Assembly: GCA_021778895.1 (NCBI GenBank) | Contig: JAJYBR010000005.1 | Location: 97,034-161,033 of the forward strand | Reading direction: 5' to 3' | Source of the DNA: Actinomycetes bacterium | GTDB lineage: Bacteria > Actinomycetota > Acidimicrobiia > Acidimicrobiales > RAAP-2 | Length of the DNA stretch: 64,000 nucleotides | Shown: positions 27,857 to 36,459 of the stretch, piece by piece | Layout of the letters: each line of letters starts with the position of its first letter | How positions within the stretch are numbered: the first letter of the stretch is position 1 | Translations under genes and position numbers: made by a program | The notes under the pieces: generated by a model | Told to the model about the DNA's origin: nothing | Database searches by the model: none | Seen by the model: the letters and a program-made list of their open reading frames with translations, nothing else

Positions 27857-28741
27857 TCAGTTCTCGGTGTCCACGGCGGCCCACGCCGCCGCGAGACGCG
27901 CCAGGTTGTCCACGACCAGCGAGATGTGCCCGGCCGCGGGCAGGTGCACGGCGCGGGCCCCGGGGATGTGGGCGGCCAGCCACGCCCCGTGGGCCGGGGG
28001 CACCATCGCGTCCTGGTCGCCGTACCAGACCTCCACGGGCACGCCGATGCGCGCGAGGTCGAAGCCCCACGGGGCCAGCAACTCGCGGTCGTCGTCGACC
28101 CAGCCCGCCGCGTCCTCGGCCAGTCCCTGGGCCGTGGCCGACGCCATGATCTCGGCGACCCGCGGCGCGGCCAGGGCCGCCCGGTCGGCCTCGCCGACCA
28201 GCGGGCCGAGCAGCGTGGCCAGGTCGGCGGCCGAGGTGGCGCGCATCGTGGCCGCGGCGGCATTCAACGCCTCCTCGAAGGCGGGGCCGCCCTCGCGGGC
28301 CAGGGTGAACTCCTCCACGTTGTCCGCGGCCATCCCGGCCATCCAGTCGATGTCGGCGTCGGCCGGGGCGGGACTGGCGAGGGACCACGCCGCCGCGCAG
28401 CGCGGCGCGTCGAGCGCGGCGCAGGCCAGCGCGTGGGGCCCGCCGCCCGACCAGCCCACGGCCACGTAGCGCTCCCGGCCCAGGGCGTCGAGCACGTCGT
28501 CGACGTCGGCGACGGCCGCGGCGACGCTGCGTCCGAGCTGGCGCGACGACGCGCCGTAGCCGGGCCGCGAGATCGTGATCAGCAGGACGCCGGCCGCCGT
28601 GGCGCTCTCGAAGAGCCGCACCAGGGAGGCGGCCGCCGGGGTGCCGTGGTGCAGGACCACCGTCGTTCCGGTCCGGGGGCCCAGCAGGCCGACCTGCAGG
28701 CGGCGCCCGTCCGAGGCCGCCAACTCGTACTCCTCGTACAT
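27857..28741 (-). CDS. Alpha/beta hydrolase
   Basis: The 294-residue protein has an oxyanion-hole HHGTP motif near residue 33. The nucleophile elbow is GWSGGGP, the acid site follows VEVWYGDQDAMVP, and the catalytic His is in LPAAGHISLV, in the right order. Start ATG 28741 has a strong ribosome binding site (GGAGGAGG, 5 nt away); the longer open frame upstream belongs to another gene. Substrate unknown. It leads the ureohydrolase gene in an operon. Confidence 0.88.
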   Translation of the reverse strand: MYEEYELAASDGRRLQVGLLGPRTGTTVVLHHGTPAAASLVRLFESATAAGVLLITISRPGYGASSRQLGRSVAAAVADVDDVLDALGRERYVAVGWSGGGPHALACAALDAPRCAAAWSLASPAPADADIDWMAGMAADNVEEFTLAREGGPAFEEALNAAAATMRATSAADLATLLGPLVGEADRAALAAPRVAEIMASATAQGLAEDAAGWVDDDRELLAPWGFDLARIGVPVEVWYGDQDAMVPPAHGAWLAAHIPGARAVHLPAAGHISLVVDNLARLAAAWAAVDTEN

Positions 28742-28770
28742 GGCGCCCTCCTCCACGTCTGGTGGCGATG

Positions 28771-29829
28771 CTACTTCTGGACCTGCAGGACGGCGCCCGC
28801 GTTGAGCAGCTCGACCCAGGTCTGGCCCGGGGTGAGGGCCAGCGCGGCCCCCGAGCGGGTGTGGTAGGCGACCGGGGCGAAGGCGTTCGTGTGGGTCCAG
28901 GTGCCCCGGACCTCGTGCCCGTCGCTGAAGAGGGCGACGGGTCCCGATCCCAGCAGGTTCACGTAGGAGGTGAAGGTCCCCACACCGTTGACGTAGGGGA
29001 CCCACATGACGAGCACGTTGGCCGGGGCGACGGGCGCGCCGGTCCCGGTGATCACCGGCTGGCCGAACAGGGTGCGGTCGTATCCGTGGCGCGACGCGTC
29101 CCACGTCCAGGTGACCGCGTAGATGCTCGGGAAGGGCACCGTGACCGAGGCCGCCGCGGCGCCCGTGGGTGCGGTGCCGGCGCGCCGGTACGTGAACAGG
29201 GGGTGGGGCGGCACCGGCGCGCCGTGGAACTTGAAGAGCGCCGAGCCGATCCCGTAGAGGTTGTGCGGGGCGACGCGGGCCAGGTCGCGGAACATCGCCG
29301 TGCCGGCGTTGGACTCCTGGACCTGGTCGACGGGTGAGGAGGCGATGGCCGCCAGCGCGTAGGGCGCGCCGCCCGAGAAGGCGAAGATCCCACCCAGGGG
29401 GTCGAGGATCTGCGCGTCAGTGGGCCGCACCGAGCGGATCGGCCCGATCTTGGCGGGGTCGTGCGAGTTGAAGACCGCGGCCAGGCGCGTGATCCCGCCG
29501 TTGACGATCTCCTCGTAGACGACGTCGGCCTGGTCGAGCCCCCACTGGGGCATCGCCTCGGGGGTGTTCTCGATCTTGACGGTGAGGGCCGGATGGTGCG
29601 TCGCGAAGCCCGATGGGTCGGGCAGCCCGGTCAGCGGGGCGATCGGGATCGTCGTCGTCGTGGTGGTCGGCGACCCGCCGGCCGTCGTCGCGCTGGATCC
29701 GGCGGTCGTGGAGCGGTGGCGCAGCACGACCCCGACCAGCGCGAGCAAGACGATGACGCCCACGCCCACCAGCAGCCACCGCCCGCGACGGGCCGCGCGC
29801 TGCTTGGGCGCCGCGTGGCGAGCGCTCAC
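28771..29829 (-). CDS. DUF3048 (YerB-like) membrane-anchored protein
   Basis: The 352-residue protein has an Arg-rich cytoplasmic N terminus, one membrane helix (about 20-40), a Thr-rich linker and an extracytoplasmic DUF3048 domain. The domain is marked by IENTPEAMPQWGLDQADVVYEE, IGPIRSVRPTDAQI and a C-terminal half ending in a beta domain. GTG 29829 overlaps the acetyltransferase stop (GTGA). The family is surface-associated with no established enzymatic role. Confidence 0.85.
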   Translation of the reverse strand: MSARHAAPKQRAARRGRWLLVGVGVIVLLALVGVVLRHRSTTAGSSATTAGGSPTTTTTTIPIAPLTGLPDPSGFATHHPALTVKIENTPEAMPQWGLDQADVVYEEIVNGGITRLAAVFNSHDPAKIGPIRSVRPTDAQILDPLGGIFAFSGGAPYALAAIASSPVDQVQESNAGTAMFRDLARVAPHNLYGIGSALFKFHGAPVPPHPLFTYRRAGTAPTGAAAASVTVPFPSIYAVTWTWDASRHGYDRTLFGQPVITGTGAPVAPANVLVMWVPYVNGVGTFTSYVNLLGSGPVALFSDGHEVRGTWTHTNAFAPVAYHTRSGAALALTPGQTWVELLNAGAVLQVQK

Positions 29830-30791
29830 TGCACCGTCCGTCCGGTGAGCTCCTTGACGATCATGGTGTGGGGCAAGCCGGTCTCGGGACTTAGGTGCTC
29901 GGAGCCCGCGATGGTCTCCCACCCCGTGGCGCGATAGAACGCCAGCGCCGTGTCACGGCCATTGGCCCACAGCTCGCGCACCCCGCGACCCCAGAGGATC
30001 GACTCGCCGACGGCGCCCACGCGGGCGCCGTAGCCGCGGCCCTGGACATCGGTCTCGGTGGCCATGTAGCGCAGCTGGTAGGTCGGGCGGTCGGGGTGCA
30101 CCGGCGAGGTCGACGGGTAGTACGACGAGGTCACGACTAGTCGGGCCCCGCGCAGGCCCGCGACGTGCAGGGCGAGCTCGTCGTTGTCGCGCGGGTCCTC
30201 GACGACCTTGGCCGGGTCATCGCCGCGCAGCACGCGCCGGCGCACGTCGTGGAGACGCGCCGCGTCGACCACCTCGACCCGAAAGGCGAGGTCCGCGACC
30301 TCGTGGCCGAGCGGCCGCACCATCGTGATCAGCTGGCGGCGCGGGTCCCGGTCGAGGTTCGTGACCTCACCCGTCTCGACGAACCCGAGCCGGCGGTAGA
30401 AGGTGCGGGCGCGCGCCACCACGTCGATGACGTGCAGCCACAGGGCGGTGGCCCCGTCCTCGCGGGCCCAGCGGTTGATTTCGGTGACCAGCTGCTCGGC
30501 GACGCCGGCACCCCGGTAGCGGGCGCTCACGAACATGCCGTAGAGCCAGTGGGTGTCGGGGTAGCGCTCGTTGTAGCCGCCCGCCGCCATGCCGACGATG
30601 CGGCCCTCGGTCTCGGCCAGGACGTAGACGCGCTGCTCGGCCGCCTCGGCCCATCGCTCGGGCGGCCAGGCCACGACCTCGTCGTAGGTGGAGCCGAAGG
30701 CCTCGGGCGAGTCGAGCAGCGCCTCGAGCCGGATGGTGCGCAGGGCCCCGGCGTCCGCGGCCGTCGTTGTGTGCAAGGTGAATTCAGACAT
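29826..30791 (-). CDS. Protein with two tandem GNAT acetyltransferase domains
   Basis: The 321-residue protein is a fusion. Residues 1-160 form a full GNAT domain with the acetyl-CoA loop RYRGAGVAEQLV and an ARTFYRRLGF motif. Residues about 165-320 form a second, more divergent one with VQGRGYGARVGAV and TALAFYRATGWE. It overlaps the PaiB-like gene by 8 bp. In Bacillus, PaiA is a polyamine N-acetyltransferase encoded with PaiB. A related role here is plausible but not shown. Confidence 0.88.
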   Translation of the reverse strand: MSEFTLHTTTAADAGALRTIRLEALLDSPEAFGSTYDEVVAWPPERWAEAAEQRVYVLAETEGRIVGMAAGGYNERYPDTHWLYGMFVSARYRGAGVAEQLVTEINRWAREDGATALWLHVIDVVARARTFYRRLGFVETGEVTNLDRDPRRQLITMVRPLGHEVADLAFRVEVVDAARLHDVRRRVLRGDDPAKVVEDPRDNDELALHVAGLRGARLVVTSSYYPSTSPVHPDRPTYQLRYMATETDVQGRGYGARVGAVGESILWGRGVRELWANGRDTALAFYRATGWETIAGSEHLSPETGLPHTMIVKELTGRTVQ

Positions 30792-31389
30792 CGGGCATCC
30801 AGGATGCCACGCGGCGCTCGTCCGTGCTGCCCTCCCCGAGGCGCCGGCGGACCTCGAGGCGGTCCTGGTCGGGTCGGTTCTGGGAGAGCTTGGCCTTGCC
30901 GGTGATCGCGGTGACGGCGATCGAAAGCCCGACGATCGCCTGCAGCTGGCGCTCGAGGTACTCGGCGGGCACCTGGTCGACCCGCCAGGGGTCGGTGTCC
31001 CCCTCGAAGTGCTCGGTCTGGCGCCGCACCTGGGCCGCCAGCCATTCGGAGTCCTCGTGGACGCTCAGGCGGCCCCGCGCCTCGACGACCACGTAGTTCC
31101 ACGTCGGCACGACGCGGGGGTCCTCGAGGCGGCTCGGGTAGTAGCGCGGCGACACGTAGGCGCTGGCCACGTTCACCACGGCGAGGACCTCCTCGTCGAC
31201 TCCGGCGTCACGCCACCAGTCGTTGCCGCGGGCCACGTGGGTGACCAGCGTGCCGTCGAGGACCAGGAGCGGGACGAAGACGCTGCGCAACCCGGTCGGC
31301 GAGGAGCGCAGGAGGAACCCCGCGCCCGCCTCGCTCAGGATGCGCCAGGCCTCCTCGTCAGGAAGGGCGAAGTGCGCGGGCGTGTACAC
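30784..31389 (-). CDS. PaiB-type FMN-binding transcriptional repressor
   Basis: The 201-residue protein begins MYTPAHFALPDEE and has a split-barrel flavin fold with YVSPRYYP and VPTWNYVVVEARGRL. The signature end is AIVGLSIAVTAITGKAKLSQNR, as in the PaiB family. In Bacillus, PaiB is a negative regulator linked to sporulation and degradative enzyme genes. The GTG start has AGGA 7 nt upstream. It is coupled to the dual GNAT gene. Confidence 0.9.
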   Translation of the reverse strand: MYTPAHFALPDEEAWRILSEAGAGFLLRSSPTGLRSVFVPLLVLDGTLVTHVARGNDWWRDAGVDEEVLAVVNVASAYVSPRYYPSRLEDPRVVPTWNYVVVEARGRLSVHEDSEWLAAQVRRQTEHFEGDTDPWRVDQVPAEYLERQLQAIVGLSIAVTAITGKAKLSQNRPDQDRLEVRRRLGEGSTDERRVASWMPDV

Positions 31390-31407
31390 CCGACCATCCT
31401 GACACGA

Positions 31408-32805
31408 TCACCCCTCGTCGTGGCTGGGCAGGCGGGCCGAGTACATGGAGTAGCCGTCGATCTGGCGCACCAGGAGCGTGGCGATCAGCGTGGCCACGGT
31501 CATGGCCGGGACGACCGAGAACCCGCCGTGGGTGAGCTCGAGGACCAGGACCAACCCGGCGAGCGGCGCCTGCATGGACGCGCCGAGCATGGCCGACGCC
31601 CCCACGAGCGCGTAGGCCCCGATCGGGGTGCCCGGCCACAGGTGCGACCACGCGACGCCGAGGAAGCCCCCGAGGACCGCTCCGGTCGCGAGGAACGGCG
31701 TGAACACCCCGCCGCCGCCGCCCGCACCCAGGGTCGCCGCGGTCACCAGGGGCTTGAGCGCGAACAGGGCCAGGAACAGCCCGAGCGTGCCCACGCCGAG
31801 GAAGGCCTGGTGGGCCATGTCCTTGCCGTTGCCGAAGAGCTGCGGGTACGAGATCCCGAGCACTCCCACCACGAGGAACGTCGCCGGCATCACCCACAGG
31901 ATCCGGGCGCCCCCGACCCGGTGGTGCGAGACCCACCCGATCAGGCGCACGTAGAGGACGGCGAGCAGGCCCATGACCACGCCTGCGATCACCGACCACA
32001 CCATCAAACGGGCGCTCGACGAGTAGTGGGGCACGTCGGTGTAGGTGGCGGTGTTGGGCAGGTAGATCCACGCGGTCATCGTGGCCAGGAGGGTCGCCGC
32101 GAGCGCCGGCAGGACCACCGACAGGGACAGGCTGCCGTAGAGGACCTCGGCCACGAAGAGCGCCCCGCCGAGGGGCACGTTGTACACCGCGGCCAGTCCC
32201 GCCCCGCCGCCGCAGGCCACCAGGAGGCGGCGCTGGGCCGGCGTCAGGCCGAACCATTCGGCCACCTTGCTGCCCGAGGCCCCGCCCATGAGCTTGGGTG
32301 CCGCCTCGCGTCCGATCGAGGCGCCCATCCCGATGACCACCTCCGAGAGGGCCGAGGTCAGCAGGCTGCGCCGGAACGACAGGCGGCTGTCGCCCCGCCA
32401 CAGCGCGTCGTCGAGCTCGGCGTGGTCGTGGCGCAGGTACCGGCGGATCAGGTACCACCCGATGGCCCCCACCCCGCCCGAGATCAGCAGGAAGAGGACG
32501 CGGCGCGAGTCCGGCGACGCCGCGACCGCCGCCTGGTAGCTGCCCGAACGGAAGTGGAACGCCAGGTACTCGAAGCGCGCCAGGATCCACATCATGAGGT
32601 CACCGAAGAGGCCGGTGAGCACCGAGGTGACCAGGAGGGCGATCCAGAAGCGCAGCGTCAGGACGGCATCGCCCTCGGCGCCGGCGTTGGGCTGCTCGGT
32701 CGCCCCCCGACCCGACGCGATGCGCCGACGAATGACCGGGTGCGGCGCGCGCACCCGCTCCTGGTCCGTTCCCTCGCTGTCGTCGTCTCCCGGGCCCCGC
32801 GGCAC
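31408..32805 (-). CDS. ClC-family chloride channel/transporter
   Basis: The 465-residue membrane protein has the ClC selectivity motifs in order: a GIGREAAPK-type segment (GASIGREAAPK), the GGGGGVFTPFL region and the final SAMLGASMQAPLAG. The N-terminal 50 residues are polar and cytoplasmic. ClC proteins exchange chloride or fluoride with protons. In acidophiles they are associated with extreme acid resistance. GTG 32805 lies 6 nt after TAGACT, a leaderless arrangement. Confidence 0.9.
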   Translation of the reverse strand: MPRGPGDDDSEGTDQERVRAPHPVIRRRIASGRGATEQPNAGAEGDAVLTLRFWIALLVTSVLTGLFGDLMMWILARFEYLAFHFRSGSYQAAVAASPDSRRVLFLLISGGVGAIGWYLIRRYLRHDHAELDDALWRGDSRLSFRRSLLTSALSEVVIGMGASIGREAAPKLMGGASGSKVAEWFGLTPAQRRLLVACGGGAGLAAVYNVPLGGALFVAEVLYGSLSLSVVLPALAATLLATMTAWIYLPNTATYTDVPHYSSSARLMVWSVIAGVVMGLLAVLYVRLIGWVSHHRVGGARILWVMPATFLVVGVLGISYPQLFGNGKDMAHQAFLGVGTLGLFLALFALKPLVTAATLGAGGGGGVFTPFLATGAVLGGFLGVAWSHLWPGTPIGAYALVGASAMLGASMQAPLAGLVLVLELTHGGFSVVPAMTVATLIATLLVRQIDGYSMYSARLPSHDEG

Positions 32806-32809
32806 GCGA

Positions 32810-33004
32810 TCAGTCTACGAAACCACCCGCGTCGGGCCGACCGGCGTCGGGCCCGCCGACCGCGGCGCACCGGGCGCCGTGACCCGGGTCGTCGACGAAG
32901 GCGCCGCAGCGCGGACAGGTCAGGTGCAGCCAGCAGACCGGGTCACCACCCACCTCGACCTCGTCGTCGTAGCGCATCGACTCGTTCGGCCCTCGCTCGC
33001 CCAC
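32810..33004 (-). CDS. Small Cys-containing zinc-finger-like protein
   Basis: The 64-residue protein has the core VCWLHLTCPRCGAFVDDPGHGARC, a possible zinc site made of Cys and His. GTG 33004 is preceded by TAGGGT with a 6-nt gap. Its stop lies inside the -10 region of the ClC gene, so the two are tightly packed. Similar small proteins occur in other actinobacteria but no function is known. Confidence 0.65.
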   Translation of the reverse strand: MGERGPNESMRYDDEVEVGGDPVCWLHLTCPRCGAFVDDPGHGARCAAVGGPDAGRPDAGGFVD

Positions 33005-33140
33005 GACGTCACCCTAGGGGTGCGCCCGGGTCGGGTGTCGGCACCCAACCCCCTCGTTCGACGTCGATAGTGTGGAGGAGGTCGGCGCTGCCAAGTCGCG
33101 CGGGGGGACGGCGCCGCGAGATACTAGGGAAGGAGTCGCT

Positions 33141-33536
33141 GTGCGCTATCGCATCCCCTTCGTGCTCTTGGGACTTTTGACGCTGCTGTCTGCGGGTGCC
33201 TTCGCACTGTCCATGGCCGAGGTCCAGCCCAACCACCAGGTGACCATCACCTCGTGCGGCCAGTCGGGCCAGTTCGCGCCCCACGAGATCGTCGTGTCGT
33301 GCGCCGACGGAAACTCGGGCTTCAGCCACCTGGCCTGGATGGACTGGGGCCAGCCCACCGCCTACGCGCACGGCGTCGCGTTCGTCAACTCGTGCACGCC
33401 GACCTGCGCGTCCGGGACGATCGCCACGCGCCCGGTGACGATCGCGCTGTCGGGCCTGAGCGCCAACCAGTACCGCGAGCTCACCGTGGTGAACTCCTCG
33501 GGAGCGGCCGCCGGCGCGCCGATGAACCTGTCCTGA
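33141..33536 (+). CDS. Small exported protein of unknown function
   Basis: The 131-residue protein has an N-terminal membrane or signal segment (FVLLGLLTLLSAGAFALSM) and a short beta-rich extracytoplasmic domain. Cys residues occur in TSCGQSGQF, VSCADG and SCTPTCASG. The GTG start has GGAG 5 nt upstream, the correct ribosome site. Family not recognised. It is followed by the DosR-like dyad that precedes the ferredoxin oxidoreductase operon. Confidence 0.7.
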   Translation: MRYRIPFVLLGLLTLLSAGAFALSMAEVQPNHQVTITSCGQSGQFAPHEIVVSCADGNSGFSHLAWMDWGQPTAYAHGVAFVNSCTPTCASGTIATRPVTIALSGLSANQYRELTVVNSSGAAAGAPMNLS

Positions 33537-33552
33537 GCCGACCCGGGGTCCG

Positions 33553-33572
33553 TGCGGGACGAAAGTCCCCAC
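33553..33572. promoter_or_regulatory. DosR/DevR-like operator upstream of the oxidoreductase operon
   Basis: The palindrome GGGAC-GAAA-GTCCC (33556-33569) with flanks agrees with the mycobacterial DosR box TTSGGGACTWWAGTCCCSAA at 17 of 20 positions. It is centred about 43 bp before the inferred start set by TACCGT (33594-33599), which is where such activators overlap -35. The second palindrome GTCCCC-ACC-GGGGAC (33565-33579) overlaps it. No DosR gene is in the window, so the regulator is inferred. Confidence 0.5.
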
Positions 33573-33593
33573 CGGGGACGGGCGGCCCTGGGG

Positions 33594-33599
33594 TACCGT
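33594..33599 (+). promoter_or_regulatory. -10 element of the ferredoxin oxidoreductase operon
   Basis: TACCGT fits the TANNNT pattern used throughout the window and gives a leader of about 30 nt before the gamma subunit ATG at 33637. No good -35 is seen, consistent with dependence on an activator at the adjacent dyad. Confidence 0.5.
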
Positions 33600-33636
33600 C
33601 GGAGTTGGCCCCTCAACGTCGAGAGCCGGGTGAGAC

Positions 33637-34227
33637 ATGTTCCAAGTTCGTATCCACGGCCGCGGTGGCCAAGGTGTCGTCACCGCTGCCGAGCTGCTGG
33701 CCGTCGCGGCCTTCCGCGAGGGACGCCACGCCCAGGCCTTCCCGAGCTTCGGCTCCGAGCGCACCGGCGCGCCGGTCGTCTCCTACTGCCGCATCGACGA
33801 CCGCGAGATCCGCACGCGCGAGCCGATCAACGCGCCCGACGCCGTCGTGATCCAGGACGTCACGCTGATCCACCAGGTCGACCTGTTCTCGGGCCTCGAG
33901 GAGTCCGGCTACGTGCTGATCAACACGTCGCGCACCTTCACCGAGCTGGGGCTCGGCGAGCTGGTCGAGCGCTGCCGGCCCGACCACCTCATGACCTGCC
34001 CGGCCACCGAGCTGGCCCTAGAGCACGTGGGCCGCCCGGTGCCCAACGCCGCCCTGCTGGGCGGATTCGCCGCCCTGACCGGCCAGGTGCCGATCCACGC
34101 CATCGGGGACGCGCTGCGCGACCGCTTCGGGCCCACGATCGGCGAGCGGAACCTGGCGGCCGCCACGGCGGCCTTCGACCACGTGCGAGCACAGATGGAG
34201 GTGGTCAGCGGTGCTGCAGCAGATTGA
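33637..34227 (+). CDS. porG: 2-oxoacid:ferredoxin oxidoreductase, gamma subunit
   Basis: The 196-residue subunit starts FQVRIHGRGGQGVVTAAELLAVAAF, the standard gamma-domain opening. It contains SFGSERTGAPVVSYCRI. The gamma subunit is part of the pyruvate/2-oxoacid:ferredoxin oxidoreductase complex, which oxidatively decarboxylates a 2-oxoacid to acyl-CoA and reduces ferredoxin, or runs in reverse. The ATG overlaps nothing upstream, so it begins a four-gene operon. The next gene overlaps its 3' end by 17 bp. Confidence 0.93.
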   Translation: MFQVRIHGRGGQGVVTAAELLAVAAFREGRHAQAFPSFGSERTGAPVVSYCRIDDREIRTREPINAPDAVVIQDVTLIHQVDLFSGLEESGYVLINTSRTFTELGLGELVERCRPDHLMTCPATELALEHVGRPVPNAALLGGFAALTGQVPIHAIGDALRDRFGPTIGERNLAAATAAFDHVRAQMEVVSGAAAD

Positions 34228-35458
34228 GGGCTCCCACGCCATCGCCGAGAGCGTGGCCCGCTGTCGTCCCGAGGTCGTGTGCGCCTACCCGATCTCCCCC
34301 CAGACCCATATCATCGAGGCGATCGGCGCGATGGTGAAGGAGGGGACGCTCGCGCCGTGCGAGTTCATCAACGTGGAGTCCGAGTTCGCCGCGATGTCCG
34401 TGTCGATCGGCGCCTCGGCCGCGGGCGCGCGGGCCTACACCGCGACAGCGAGCCAGGGGCTGTTGTTCATGATCGAGGCGGTCTACAACGCCGCCGGACT
34501 GGGCCTGCCGATCGTGATGACGCTGGCCAACCGCGCCATCGGCGCGCCCATCAACATCTGGAACGACCACAGCGACGCGATGGCCGTGCGCGACTCGGGC
34601 TGGATCCAGCTGTTCGCCGAGACCAACCAGGAGGCCGCCGACCTGCACGTCCAGGCCTTCCGCCTCGCCGAGGACCTCTCGGTCCCGGTGATGGTCTGCA
34701 TGGATGGGTTCATCCTGACCCACGCGGTCGAGGGCGTGGACCTGCTGGACCAGGAGCAGGTCGACCGCTTCCTGCCGCCCTACGAGCCGCGCCAGGTGCT
34801 CGACCCCGAGGACCCGGCGTCCATCGGAGCCATGGTCGGGCCCGAGGCCTTCGAGGAGGTCCGCTACCTGGCGCACCTGCGCCAGCTCGACGCCCTGGAC
34901 CGCATCCCCGAGATCGCCGCCGAGTTCGCCGAGATGTTCGGGCGCGACAGCGGCGGCCTGGTGCGCCCCTACCGCCTCGCGGACGCCGACACGGTGATCG
35001 TGGCCATGGGCTCGGTGCTCGGCACCATCAAGGACGCCGTCGACGAGCGGCGCGAGGCCGGCGAGCGGATCGGGGTCCTCGGGATCACGTCCTTCCGCCC
35101 CTTCCCCTTGGAGGCGGTCCGCCAGGCCCTGGGCGCCCGCGAGCGCGTCATCGTGGTCGAGAAGGCCTTCAGCCTGGGCATGGGCGGCGTGCTGGCGACC
35201 GACGTGGCCATGGCCATCGGCACCACGACGCTGCACACGGTCGTCGCGGGACTGGGCGGCCGGCCGATCACGCGGGTCGCGCTGCTCGACATGGTGGACC
35301 GGGCGCGCGCCGGCGCGCTCGAGCCGCTCAGCTTCCTCGACCTCGACGAGGGCGTGATCGCCCGCGAGCGGGCCCGCATGGCCACGGTCCGCCGGTCGGG
35401 ACCCTTCGCCGAGAACGTCCTGCGCGACCTCGGCCGCCCCCGGGAGGACCAGGCATGA
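34211..35458 (+). CDS. porA: 2-oxoacid:ferredoxin oxidoreductase, alpha subunit
   Basis: The 415-residue subunit has the pyrimidine-binding alpha domain with CAYPISPQTHIIEAI, VESEFAAMSVSIGASAAGAR, SQGLLFMIEAVYNAAG and NRAIGAPINIWNDHSD. Domain II follows with VRPYRLADADTVIVAMGS. These match pyruvate synthase (PorA) better than 2-oxoglutarate enzymes, but specificity is inferred. The GTG start lies inside the gamma gene, and the stop overlaps the beta start by four bases (ATGA). Confidence 0.92.
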   Translation: MLQQIEGSHAIAESVARCRPEVVCAYPISPQTHIIEAIGAMVKEGTLAPCEFINVESEFAAMSVSIGASAAGARAYTATASQGLLFMIEAVYNAAGLGLPIVMTLANRAIGAPINIWNDHSDAMAVRDSGWIQLFAETNQEAADLHVQAFRLAEDLSVPVMVCMDGFILTHAVEGVDLLDQEQVDRFLPPYEPRQVLDPEDPASIGAMVGPEAFEEVRYLAHLRQLDALDRIPEIAAEFAEMFGRDSGGLVRPYRLADADTVIVAMGSVLGTIKDAVDERREAGERIGVLGITSFRPFPLEAVRQALGARERVIVVEKAFSLGMGGVLATDVAMAIGTTTLHTVVAGLGGRPITRVALLDMVDRARAGALEPLSFLDLDEGVIARERARMATVRRSGPFAENVLRDLGRPREDQA

Positions 35459-36459
35459 GCGAGACCCGCGTGCACTTCTACCAAGTCGGTAGCTTCGCGG
35501 TCGGCAACCGGCTGCTCAGCGCCGGTGAGCGCACGGTGCAGTCCGACCGGCGCCGCACCAACTCCATCGACTCGGGCCACCGCGCCTGCCAGGGCTGCGG
35601 CGAGGCGCTCGGAGCGCGCTACGCCCTCGACGCCGCCATGCGGGTGACCAGCGGGCAGCTGGTCGCCGTCAACGCGACCGGGTGCCTGGAGGTCTTCTCG
35701 ACGCCCTTCCCCGAGACCTCCTGGCAGATCCCCTGGCTGCACTCCCTGTTCGGCAACGCGCCGGCCGTGGCCACCGGGGTGGCGGCCGCCATGCGGGTCA
35801 AGGGACGCGACCAGGTGCGCGTCGTCGGCCAGGCCGGTGACGGCGGCACGGTGGACATCGGGTTCGGGACCCTGTCGGGCATGTTCGAGCGCAACGACGA
35901 CGTCCTGTTCATCTGCTACGACAACGAGGGCTACATGAACACCGGCGTGCAGCGCTCGGCGGCCACGCCGCCGGCCGCCCGCACGGCGACCACCGACGCG
36001 GTGGGGCCCGAGCCGGGCAACCCGTTCGGCCAGGGCAAGGACCTGCCGCGCATCGCGATGGCCCACGGGATCCCCTACGTGGCCACGGCGACCGTCGCCG
36101 ACCTGCACGACCTCGAGCGCAAGGTGGAGCGCGCGATGTCCTTCCACGGCGCGCGCTACCTCCACGTGTTCGTCCCGTGCCCCCTGGGCTGGGGCGCCGC
36201 GTCCAACGACACCATCCACCTGGCCCGCCTGGCCAAGGAGACGGGCATCTTCCCGGTCTACGAGGCCGAGTACGGCGAGGTCACCGGCGTCACCAAGATC
36301 CGGCGCCCGGCCCCGGTCACCGACTACCTGCGGCTCCAGCGCCGCTACGCCCACCTCTTCGGCCACCCGGGCCGACCCGACGTCGTCGCGCGCCTGCAGG
36401 CCATGGCCGACGCCAACATCGCCCGTTACGGGCTGCTCGCGACCGAGGAGGACGAGTAG
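35455..36459 (+). CDS. porB: 2-oxoacid:ferredoxin oxidoreductase, beta subunit
   Basis: The 334-residue thiamine diphosphate-binding subunit has the cluster-binding start GHRACQGCGEALGARYALD, the cofactor motif GDGGTVDIGFGTLSG, and CYDNEGYMNTGVQRS. The end is FVPCPLGWG, as in pyruvate:ferredoxin oxidoreductase beta subunits. Together these hold a [4Fe-4S] cluster and thiamine diphosphate. The stop directly abuts the ATG of the next gene. Confidence 0.93.
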   Translation: MSETRVHFYQVGSFAVGNRLLSAGERTVQSDRRRTNSIDSGHRACQGCGEALGARYALDAAMRVTSGQLVAVNATGCLEVFSTPFPETSWQIPWLHSLFGNAPAVATGVAAAMRVKGRDQVRVVGQAGDGGTVDIGFGTLSGMFERNDDVLFICYDNEGYMNTGVQRSAATPPAARTATTDAVGPEPGNPFGQGKDLPRIAMAHGIPYVATATVADLHDLERKVERAMSFHGARYLHVFVPCPLGWGAASNDTIHLARLAKETGIFPVYEAEYGEVTGVTKIRRPAPVTDYLRLQRRYAHLFGHPGRPDVVARLQAMADANIARYGLLATEEDE

